Part shown: piece after piece, positions 1-5,010 of the stretch | How positions within the stretch are numbered: position 1 is the stretch's first letter | Layout of the letters: each line of letters begins with the position of its first letter | Assembly: GCA_014239715.1 (NCBI GenBank) | Contig: JAAZYJ010000348.1 | Span: 1 to 5,010 of the forward strand | Direction of reading: 5' to 3' | DNA: 5,010 bases | DNA from: Flavobacteriales bacterium | GTDB lineage: Bacteria > Bacteroidota > Bacteroidia > Flavobacteriales > Parvicellaceae | Notes under the pieces: model-generated | Database searches by the model: none | What the model was told of the DNA's origin: nothing | Seen by the model: the letters and a program-made list of their open reading frames with translations, nothing else | Position numbers and translations under genes: made by a program

Positions 1-88
1 GATTATTAAGTGGGAAATAAATTAAGATAATGTACAAATTTAAGGCATATGAATCAAAGTTTTAGTTAGCATAATAACGCAAATATTT
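1..88. promoter_or_regulatory. AT-rich upstream region of the glgA-like/DUF4270/glmS unit
   Basis: This stretch is very AT-rich and has stop codons in all three plus-strand frames (for example at 7, 23 and 63), so it is not intact coding sequence on that strand. It must hold the leader, and probably the promoter, of the downstream three-gene unit, but I see no clean Bacteroidota -7 box (TAnnTTTG) on the plus strand. On the minus strand TAAATTTG (42 down to 35) matches that box exactly and could serve a divergent gene to the left. No TTTG lies at the usual 19-21 bp spacing, so the match is weak. In many Flavobacteriales a pantothenate gene (panC) diverges from this point; that neighbour is prediction only. 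Confidence 0.35.
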
Positions 89-787
89 ATGCCTCGTTTT
101 GGCGTAATAAATGAAAGAAGACATCAGTTGCATGAGGTAATAAGATTGTCAGGAATGAATATTATTGTTGATGATGCTGATCATCCTTTGATCATTAAGG
201 TGGCCTCTATTCAGGCTGCTAAAATGCAGGTATATTTTATTGACAACGAAGAATATTTCAAAAGAAAATCCGTTTTCGGAAATGACGAAGAAAAGTTCTT
301 TGGAGATAATGACGAGCGATCGATCTTCTTTTGCAGGGGAGTTGTTGAAACTGTTAAGAAGCTGGGGTGGACACCCGATGTCATCCACTGTAATGGTTGG
401 ATGGCCGGAGTTTTACCACTTTACCTGAAGAAGTTTTACAATGATGATCCGCATTTTACGGACGCCAAAGTGATCTATTCTGTATATGAAGAAGGGTTTT
501 CAGGAAGTCTGAATAAGGACATGGCTAAAAAGCTGAAATTCGATGGGTTTAGCGATACGGACTTGAAATTGATCAAGAACCCTACTTTCGCAAACATTAA
601 CAAGATCGGAATCGAATTTTCTGATGGAGTAGTACGAGGATCAGCCAATATTGATGCCGAGATCGAAGAATACATTAAGTCTTCGGATAAACTGACTTTA
701 GATTACCATGGTGAGGAAGAAATGGTCGCTGCATATAATGGATTTTATGATCAGGTGTTGGAAGGAAATTCAGTGCTTGTTGACTGA
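89..787 (+). CDS. Single-domain glycogen synthase-like (GT5 N-terminal domain) protein, N-terminally short, probably non-catalytic
   Basis: The 232-residue product resembles the N-terminal half of GT5 glycogen/starch synthases in the form common in Bacteroidota. Landmarks are MPRFGVINERR (1-11), HEVIRLSG (15-22), PLIIKVAS (33-40), VYFIDNEEYFKRK (48-60), DNDERSIFF (73-81), PDVIHCNGW (96-104, cognate of the HxHDW region) and SVYEEGFSG (131-139, cognate of the HNLAYQG loop). The catalytic His of that loop is Tyr133, and the C-terminal Rossmann domain of true GlgA is absent, as usual in this subfamily. The first ~40 residues of relatives, including the first strand and the position of the KTGGL nucleotide-sugar loop, are also absent. 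ATG 89 is the only usable start, since in-frame stops lie at 23, 41 and 50. It has an A/T-rich leader and no Shine-Dalgarno. The protein has no signal peptide, so it is cytoplasmic. Family assignment is firm; function is unknown and true glycogen synthase activity is unlikely. It leads an operon with the next two genes. Confidence 0.85.
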   Translation: MPRFGVINERRHQLHEVIRLSGMNIIVDDADHPLIIKVASIQAAKMQVYFIDNEEYFKRKSVFGNDEEKFFGDNDERSIFFCRGVVETVKKLGWTPDVIHCNGWMAGVLPLYLKKFYNDDPHFTDAKVIYSVYEEGFSGSLNKDMAKKLKFDGFSDTDLKLIKNPTFANINKIGIEFSDGVVRGSANIDAEIEEYIKSSDKLTLDYHGEEEMVAAYNGFYDQVLEGNSVLVD

Positions 788-794
788 AGGAAAG

Positions 795-2147
795 ATGAAC
801 AAAAAAAATAAACTTGTAATGCGGAAATCCAAGCGGCTTTCCGCATTATTTTTGGTAGCTATTTTGCTGGTAGCCGGATGTAGAAAAGAGGAAGGAGACC
901 TGGGATTGCAGGTTCAACCACAGGAAGACCAGCTGAACATAATGGTTTCAGACACAAGCACAGTTTTAGCCTATACGATAAAGGAAGATTCTTTAAGGTC
1001 AGACGAATTTATGTTAGCATTACTTGGAAGCTATGTCGATCCTGTATTTGGTCGTACTAAATCAAGCATTTATTCGCAGATCAGAATGGAAGCAGAATCA
1101 GTTGATTTCACATCGGCTACCGGAGGAACTAGTGAAACCATTGTCGATTCAATGTATCTGTACCTTGACCTGAATGGATTTTATGGAAATCTGGATGCAC
1201 AGAGTTTTGAGGTATACAGGGTCAATGAAGATTTTCACCTTGACAGCAATTACTATTCGAACTCAACATTAACAACAGATGGCATTGATCTGGTCGAGAC
1301 AGGGGCTGGAACAATAGTGCCGGACCCTTTGAACTTCACCTATATTGAGGGGCTGTTGGCTAATCCCGTTTTAAAAATCAAATTGGACAACTCACTGGCA
1401 GATGACATTGTAGCGCAAACCGGGAGTGGCAACCTTGTCGACAATGATGCATTCGTTAGTTGGTTTAAAGGGCTTCACATTACGGTCGACGATAGCGGTC
1501 AGTCAACAGATGAAGGGGCTTTACTCTATATGGACCTGTTAAATACCAACTCGAGGGTCTCTATGTATTATCGGTTCACATTTCCAGGAGAAGAAGACAC
1601 CTTAAGGTTTAATTTCAACATCAATACAAGCAGTGCCAGATTTAGTCAAACAGAACACGATTATGCCGGAACGCCCATTGAGGCTCAGCTTGCAGATAGC
1701 TCTCTTGGTAACGAATCAATCTTTGTACAAACAATGGGAGGGGTTAAATCTAAAATTGATTTTCCTCATTTGGATGCGATGTCTGATTCTGTTGTGATCA
1801 ATAAAGCGGAATTGGTGCTTCCCTACGATTATTTTACTTCCGACCCGTATAGTCCTCAATCCCAATTGTACTTGCTGCGCGTCGATAGCAGTGGTCAGAC
1901 CTTTTTTACCGAAGATTTCGGCGAGGGAGAAACGATTCACGGCGGTTTTAGAGACAACACCAATAAGGAGTTTCGTTTTAACATTGCAAAATATGTGAAT
2001 AACGTTTTGAAAGGATTGGTTCCTAATAATGGATTATACTTAATTTCAACTTCATCAATGATAACCGCCAATAGGGTAGTGATCAATGGGAAGAACAGTA
2101 CAAATAGGAATAAGTTGAAATTCATTATCACTTACACGGAATTGTAG
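795..2147 (+). CDS. DUF4270 family outer-membrane lipoprotein
   Basis: The 450-residue product begins with a lipoprotein signal peptide: a basic start (MNKKNKLVMRKSKR), a hydrophobic core (SALFLVAILLVAG) and lipobox LVAG-Cys29. The residues after the cysteine, RKEEGD, resemble the K-(D/E)-(D/E) export signal described for Bacteroidota surface lipoproteins, so placement on the outer face of the outer membrane is likely. The mature part matches DUF4270, seen best in LGSYVDPVFGRTKSSIYSQ (77-95), the middle MYLYLDLNGFYGN region and the C-terminal NKLKFIITYTEL. The rest looks beta-rich, without catalytic motifs. Start 795 lies 7 nt after the preceding stop behind a purine-rich GAAGGAAAG. ATG 819 would also leave a working signal peptide. 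An in-frame ATG at 708 lies inside the previous gene and would bury the signal peptide, so it is rejected. It sits between the glgA-like gene and glmS in one apparent operon. Molecular function is unknown; a cell-envelope role is inferred. Confidence 0.9.
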   Translation: MNKKNKLVMRKSKRLSALFLVAILLVAGCRKEEGDLGLQVQPQEDQLNIMVSDTSTVLAYTIKEDSLRSDEFMLALLGSYVDPVFGRTKSSIYSQIRMEAESVDFTSATGGTSETIVDSMYLYLDLNGFYGNLDAQSFEVYRVNEDFHLDSNYYSNSTLTTDGIDLVETGAGTIVPDPLNFTYIEGLLANPVLKIKLDNSLADDIVAQTGSGNLVDNDAFVSWFKGLHITVDDSGQSTDEGALLYMDLLNTNSRVSMYYRFTFPGEEDTLRFNFNINTSSARFSQTEHDYAGTPIEAQLADSSLGNESIFVQTMGGVKSKIDFPHLDAMSDSVVINKAELVLPYDYFTSDPYSPQSQLYLLRVDSSGQTFFTEDFGEGETIHGGFRDNTNKEFRFNIAKYVNNVLKGLVPNNGLYLISTSSMITANRVVINGKNSTNRNKLKFIITYTEL

Positions 2148-2164
2148 TTTTTACAGAATAGCTT

Positions 2165-4006
2165 ATGTGTGGAATTGTCGGATATATTGGAAATAAGGAG
2201 GCGTACCCAATTTTAATAAAAGGGCTCAAAAGATTGGAATATCGGGGTTATGACAGTGCTGGTGTTGCAATTTTAAATGGCGGAGATATTAATGTCAGTA
2301 AATGTAAAGGGAAAGTTGCCGATCTAGAGGATTTCATAAATGGAAAAGACACTTCAGGGTCAATAGGTATTGGGCATACCAGATGGGCAACACACGGTCC
2401 CCCGAATGATGCAAATGCCCATCCGCACACATCCGGAGACGGTAAACTCACGCTGATTCACAATGGGATCATTGAGAATTATGACGTAATTAAGGAAAAC
2501 CTGATATCGAGAGGTCATGAATTTAAAAGTGACACAGATACCGAAGTGCTGGTTCATTTCATCGAGGAAATACACAAGCAAGAAAAAGGAGATTTATTTG
2601 ACGCCATTAGAATTGCACTGAATGAGGTGCATGGCGCCTACGCGATCGTATTGATGGATAAAGACAATCCGCGAGAACTCATTGTTGCGAAAAATTCCAG
2701 TCCGTTAGTGATCGGGCTTGGTGAAAATGAATATTATTTAGCGTCTGATGCGTCGCCTATAGTTGAGTACACGAAAAATGTGATTTATCTAGAGGATGGA
2801 GAAATAGCTCGACTAAATCTGGATGTAGGCATCAAATTGAAAACCATCAAGAACGAGGAGAAGAAGCCATATGTTCAAGAGCTGGAGATGCAATTGGAAG
2901 CTCTTGAAAAAGGGGGCTATGAGCATTTTATGCTGAAAGAAATTTACGAGCAGCCAAGGTCTATCGAAGACTGTATGCGGGGTAGAATATCCGTTACAAA
3001 GGGCCAGATAATGCTTGGTGGCATCAAAGATTACATTGATAAGATGGCCAATGCCGATCGAATTATTATTGTAGCCTGTGGAACATCCTGGCATGCAGGG
3101 TTGGTTGGTGAATATCTGTTTGAGGATCTGGCAAGAATTCCTGTCGAGGTGGAATATGCTTCGGAGTTCAGATACCGTAACCCTATCCTCACCGAGAACG
3201 ATGTAGTAGTAGCAGTGTCTCAATCCGGAGAAACGGCAGATACGTTGGCGGCAATCAAAATGGCTAAGAATGCCGGAGCGACAATAATTGGCATTTGTAA
3301 TGTTGTTGGATCGTCAATCTCTCGTGAAACCCATGCTGGGTCCTATACACATGCCGGCCCGGAGATCGGAGTTGCTTCGACAAAGGCTTTTACAGCTCAG
3401 GTAACTGTGCTCACACAGATGGCGTTGCTTCTGGGAAAGCACAAAAAGACCATTGCCCTGTCCCGTTATAACAGGTTGCTGGTGGAATTGCAAGCCATTC
3501 CTGAGAAAGTAGAGCAAGTATTGAAGTCTGATGCACTCATTCAGCATATTGCTGATATTTATAAGAATTCCAGCAATGCACTGTATCTGGGCAGAGGGTA
3601 TAATTTCCCGGTAGCCTTGGAGGGGGCGCTTAAACTCAAAGAGATTTCCTATATCCATGCGGAAGGGTATCCTGCTGCAGAAATGAAACATGGCCCAATA
3701 GCTCTGATCGACGAGGAAATGCCTGTTTTCGTAATAGCGACAAAAGATGCTTCTTACGAGAAAGTAGTGAGTAATATTCAGGAGGTCAAGGCCAGAAAAG
3801 GAAAGGTAGTTGCTATTGTCACAAAAGGAGATGGAACCGTAAAAGGGCTGGCCGATCACGTGATTGAAATTCCAAGGACAGATGATTCACTTGTTCCACT
3901 GGTAGCCACAATTCCACTTCAATTGCTGTCCTATCATATTGCCGTAATGCGCGGTTGCAATGTGGATCAACCAAGGAATTTAGCCAAATCCGTCACGGTA
4001 GAATAA
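2165..4006 (+). CDS. glmS: Glutamine--fructose-6-phosphate aminotransferase (isomerizing), GlmS
   Basis: GlmS converts fructose-6-phosphate and glutamine to glucosamine-6-phosphate and glutamate, the first committed step to UDP-GlcNAc for peptidoglycan and lipopolysaccharide; it is cytoplasmic. The 613-residue length is normal. The N-terminal glutaminase domain (2 to about 215) starts MCGIVGYIG with nucleophile Cys2, exposed after Met removal, and shows RLEYRGYDSAG (23-33), HTRWATHG (71-78), HNGIIEN (99-105) and SDTDTE (122-127). The linker EALEKGGYEHFMLKEIYEQP (245-264) is followed by two SIS sugar-isomerase domains: CGTSWHAG (305-312), SQSGETADT (352-360), STKAFTAQ (405-412), LEGALKLKEISYIHAEGY (485-502), EMKHGP (506-511) and the C-terminal LAKSVTVE. 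All expected catalytic residues are present. The gene follows the DUF4270 gene after only 17 nt, so it is probably co-transcribed. That gap is far too short for a glmS ribozyme, and no strong Shine-Dalgarno is seen. Confidence 0.99.
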   Translation: MCGIVGYIGNKEAYPILIKGLKRLEYRGYDSAGVAILNGGDINVSKCKGKVADLEDFINGKDTSGSIGIGHTRWATHGPPNDANAHPHTSGDGKLTLIHNGIIENYDVIKENLISRGHEFKSDTDTEVLVHFIEEIHKQEKGDLFDAIRIALNEVHGAYAIVLMDKDNPRELIVAKNSSPLVIGLGENEYYLASDASPIVEYTKNVIYLEDGEIARLNLDVGIKLKTIKNEEKKPYVQELEMQLEALEKGGYEHFMLKEIYEQPRSIEDCMRGRISVTKGQIMLGGIKDYIDKMANADRIIIVACGTSWHAGLVGEYLFEDLARIPVEVEYASEFRYRNPILTENDVVVAVSQSGETADTLAAIKMAKNAGATIIGICNVVGSSISRETHAGSYTHAGPEIGVASTKAFTAQVTVLTQMALLLGKHKKTIALSRYNRLLVELQAIPEKVEQVLKSDALIQHIADIYKNSSNALYLGRGYNFPVALEGALKLKEISYIHAEGYPAAEMKHGPIALIDEEMPVFVIATKDASYEKVVSNIQEVKARKGKVVAIVTKGDGTVKGLADHVIEIPRTDDSLVPLVATIPLQLLSYHIAVMRGCNVDQPRNLAKSVTVE

Positions 4007-4124
4007 TCCCAAAGGGTATTTGGTTGGTCTGAGTGTCCGGCAAGGGATACAGAGGTGTTTTGGTGTAACAAAAGCATCTGCTCTGATTATATCTATAGAA
4101 CATCATCGTACATTTCAAATAATA

Positions 4125-4436
4125 ATGAACATGACAAAACCAACTTGTATTTGCGTATTATTACTGCTGATTCCGGCGTTTCATTTTGGTCAAATCGTTG
4201 AGGACACTGTGCAAAAACTAGCAAATGTAAAAATAGGGGCTCCTGCACAAATAAAGGATTCGAAGCAAATTGAGGAGCTCACAGAGCTGGAGAAGATCGG
4301 CAATGAAACGGCCAGATACTTATCAACGAGGACTCAAGAAGAGAAAGAATGGTTCAAAAGAACATTTGTTCATAAAAAGGGCAGCTTTAGTGTTCCGGAT
4401 AAGCCCATAACTTATCCTGTTTTTAAGGAGAAATAA
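4125..4436 (+). CDS. Small secreted or periplasmic protein of unknown function
   Basis: I do not recognise this 103-residue protein. It opens with a signal peptide: Lys5, a hydrophobic run (CICVLLLLIPAFHF) and a likely cut after Gly22 before Gln23, a pattern common in Bacteroidota exports. The two cysteines lie inside the signal peptide, so it is not a lipoprotein. The mature part, about 80 residues, is charged and probably helical in the middle (QIEELTELEKIGNETARYL, 48-66), followed by a basic/aromatic stretch (EEKEWFKRTFVHKKG) and a proline-containing tail (SVPDKPITYPVFKEK). No transmembrane segment remains after cleavage. ATG 4125 is preferred and ATG 4131 is equally possible. An open frame extends upstream to a TTG at 4020 but would bury the signal peptide. 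The gene lies 118 nt after glmS and ends in three consecutive stops (TAA TGA TAG). It converges on the TM2 gene. Its reality rests on the signal peptide and length. Confidence 0.7.
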   Translation: MNMTKPTCICVLLLLIPAFHFGQIVEDTVQKLANVKIGAPAQIKDSKQIEELTELEKIGNETARYLSTRTQEEKEWFKRTFVHKKGSFSVPDKPITYPVFKEK

Positions 4437-4459
4437 TGATAGTTAAGTGAAAAATGTTC

Positions 4460-4843
4460 TTACCACATCACCACTCGGTTATTCATTTGATATTGTTCAA
4501 AGTCCTTGCTGAAAAGAATGCAAAAAATATCTACGATCGGCAGTACTAGTAATCCGCCGAGCGTTAGCGAATAGAACAAGGGCACCAGTTCCGATGTGCC
4601 AAGATAAAGCCGATGAACTCCAAACGGCCCGAGTGCGATGGCAAGTAGAATAGCCACGCTCTTTCTAATCTTCGCTCGTTTGGGTTTTCGTTTTTTTTTG
4701 GGTTGATGAACAGAATTGTCAAATGCACTATTCTCCAACTCAGTCCAATCGATTTGAGAAGAACCGGTATCCCATTTCGCCTGTGCCTGACCATAAAAGG
4801 CAGGACCATACAGCAGCACGACCAAAAAGAACAGGTACTTCAT
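4460..4843 (-). CDS. TM2 domain-containing membrane protein with signal peptide
   Basis: The 127-residue product has a cleavable-looking signal peptide (MKYLFFLVVLLYGPAFYG, cut near 18 or after AQA at 20-22) and a short acidic, exported segment (about 23-46). A strongly basic linker (PKKKRKPKRAKIRK, 48-61) and a TM2 domain (about 62-115) follow. The TM2 hallmarks are the first hydrophobic segment AILLAIALGPFG (64-75), VHRLYLGT (76-83) in the turn, and a second segment with the conserved aspartate in LPIVDIFCILF (101-111). The ending NNRVVMW resembles the tails of other Bacteroidota TM2 proteins. The domain family is widespread but its function is unclear. Start 4843 is chosen because the in-frame ATG at 4870 lies in the loop of the sod terminator and would put non-signal residues first. 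The gene points the same way as the sod gene behind it but is separated from it by that terminator, whose T-rich tail almost reaches the start codon. Confidence 0.88.
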   Translation of the reverse strand: MKYLFFLVVLLYGPAFYGQAQAKWDTGSSQIDWTELENSAFDNSVHQPKKKRKPKRAKIRKSVAILLAIALGPFGVHRLYLGTSELVPLFYSLTLGGLLVLPIVDIFCILFSKDFEQYQMNNRVVMW

Positions 4844-4850
4844 AAAACAA

Positions 4851-4882
4851 AAATACCCCGTTGTAGACATAGCGGGGTATTT
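4851..4882 (-). terminator. Rho-independent terminator of the sod gene
   Basis: Arms AAATACCCCG (4851-4860) and CGGGGTATTT (4873-4882) form a perfect 10-bp inverted repeat around a 12-nt loop. Read on the minus strand, the second arm runs into TTGTTTT, a typical U-rich tail. The hairpin begins 21 nt after the sod stop codon, so it most likely ends the sod transcript. The tail stops right at the start codon of the TM2 gene (4843). In the plus direction the U-tract is weak and no plus-strand gene lies just upstream, so activity that way is doubtful. Confidence 0.85.
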
Positions 4883-4903
4883 ACAGCTATAATTTATAAA
4901 AAG

Positions 4904-5010
4904 TTACTTGTTGGCAGCGTACAGCGCACTTACCTTATCCCAGTTGATCACATTGAAAAATGCTGCTATATAATCAGGTCTTCGATTTTGGTAATTCAGG
5001 TAATAGGCAC
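4904..5010 (-). CDS. Fe/Mn superoxide dismutase, C-terminal end only (partial)
   Basis: Only the last 34 complete codons and the TAA stop (4904-4906) are in the window; the gene continues beyond 5010. The readable end [18 protein letters not shown], followed by [16 protein letters not shown], is the classic C-terminus of the Fe/Mn superoxide dismutase family, whose members contain [18 protein letters not shown] and then FxNVxNWD. Such enzymes dismutate superoxide to oxygen and hydrogen peroxide using one Fe or Mn ion; the metal cannot be told from this piece. The residue before Ala-Tyr-Tyr is normally the histidine metal ligand of WEHAYY, but here its codon must be NGT, which cannot be His (see findings). 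Otherwise the tail looks normal and the stop falls at the usual place. A terminator follows 21 nt downstream. Confidence 0.9.
   Translation of the reverse strand, partial: AYYLNYQNRRPDYIAAFFNVINWDKVSALYAANK

Noticed and set aside
708..794. Upstream in-frame ATG extending the DUF4270 gene by 29 residues into the glgA-like gene
   Set aside because: The added residues would precede and bury a textbook lipoprotein signal peptide. ATG 795, just after the preceding stop, gives a normal start.
2148..2164. Possible glmS ribozyme or riboswitch leader
   Set aside because: Only 17 nt separate the DUF4270 stop from the glmS start, far too little for the ribozyme fold, and no hairpin is visible.
3314..3859. 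Long minus-strand open frame (181 codons) opposite glmS
   Set aside because: It lies wholly antisense to a clearly complete glmS and its translation shows no recognisable domain. Other minus-strand frames opposite glmS (2248-2451, 2360-2581, 2813-3223) fail for the same reason.
4007..4030. CCC-AAA-GGG hairpin after glmS as a terminator
   Set aside because: Only three base pairs form, flanked by mismatches, and no U-tract follows.
4109..4116. TACATTTC as a -7 promoter element for the small exported protein
   Set aside because: It differs from TAnnTTTG at the last base, has no matching -33 element at the right spacing, and would leave virtually no leader before ATG 4125.
4020..4124. N-terminal extension of the small exported protein from a TTG codon
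   Set aside because: The extension has no family resemblance and would place 35 residues before the signal peptide; the ATG at 4125 fits far better.
4437..4462. GTTAAG...CTTAC imperfect repeat between the converging genes as a bidirectional terminator
   Set aside because: The stem is five AT-rich pairs with a bulge and a long loop, too weak to call.
4564..4809. Second minus-strand open frame overlapping the TM2 gene
   Set aside because: It is an out-of-frame reading of the TM2 gene with no domain or signal features; the TM2 frame carries the signal peptide and TM2 motifs.

Overview
The window looks like chromosomal DNA from a Bacteroidota bacterium, most likely of the order Flavobacteriales. 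The grounds are AT-rich intergenic DNA, starts with A/T-rich rather than Shine-Dalgarno leaders, a DUF4270 lipoprotein with an acidic/basic stretch after its lipid-anchor cysteine, a one-domain relative of glycogen synthase typical of this phylum, and 'FGQ/YGQ'-type signal-peptide ends. No mobile element, CRISPR array, rRNA or tRNA is visible. This is mostly ordinary core-genome sequence with a few oddities, and I see no convincing new multi-gene system.

Plus strand, 89-4006: a tight three-gene unit with gaps of 7 and 17 nt. First is a GT5/glycogen-synthase-like protein reduced to one domain and lacking catalytic motifs. Next is a DUF4270 outer-membrane, probably surface-exposed lipoprotein. 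Last is a complete GlmS, glucosamine-6-phosphate synthase, which supplies amino sugar for peptidoglycan and lipopolysaccharide. From general knowledge this trio recurs in Bacteroidota. The biochemical link of the first two genes to GlmS is not established, but an envelope or sugar-supply role is plausible.

1-88 is an AT-rich upstream region with stops in all three plus frames. The first gene lacks the roughly 40 N-terminal residues its relatives carry, and short in-frame echoes of the missing part may remain just upstream.

4007-5010: a 118-nt gap with no clear signal is followed by a small secreted protein of unknown function (4125-4436, plus). It converges on a TM2-domain membrane protein (4843-4460, minus). 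Upstream of the TM2 gene, on the same minus strand, lies the 3' end of an Fe/Mn superoxide dismutase gene that runs off the window edge. A strong rho-independent terminator (4851-4882) separates sod from the TM2 gene and almost touches the TM2 start codon. The codon at the window edge cannot encode the histidine metal ligand expected at that point in superoxide dismutase.
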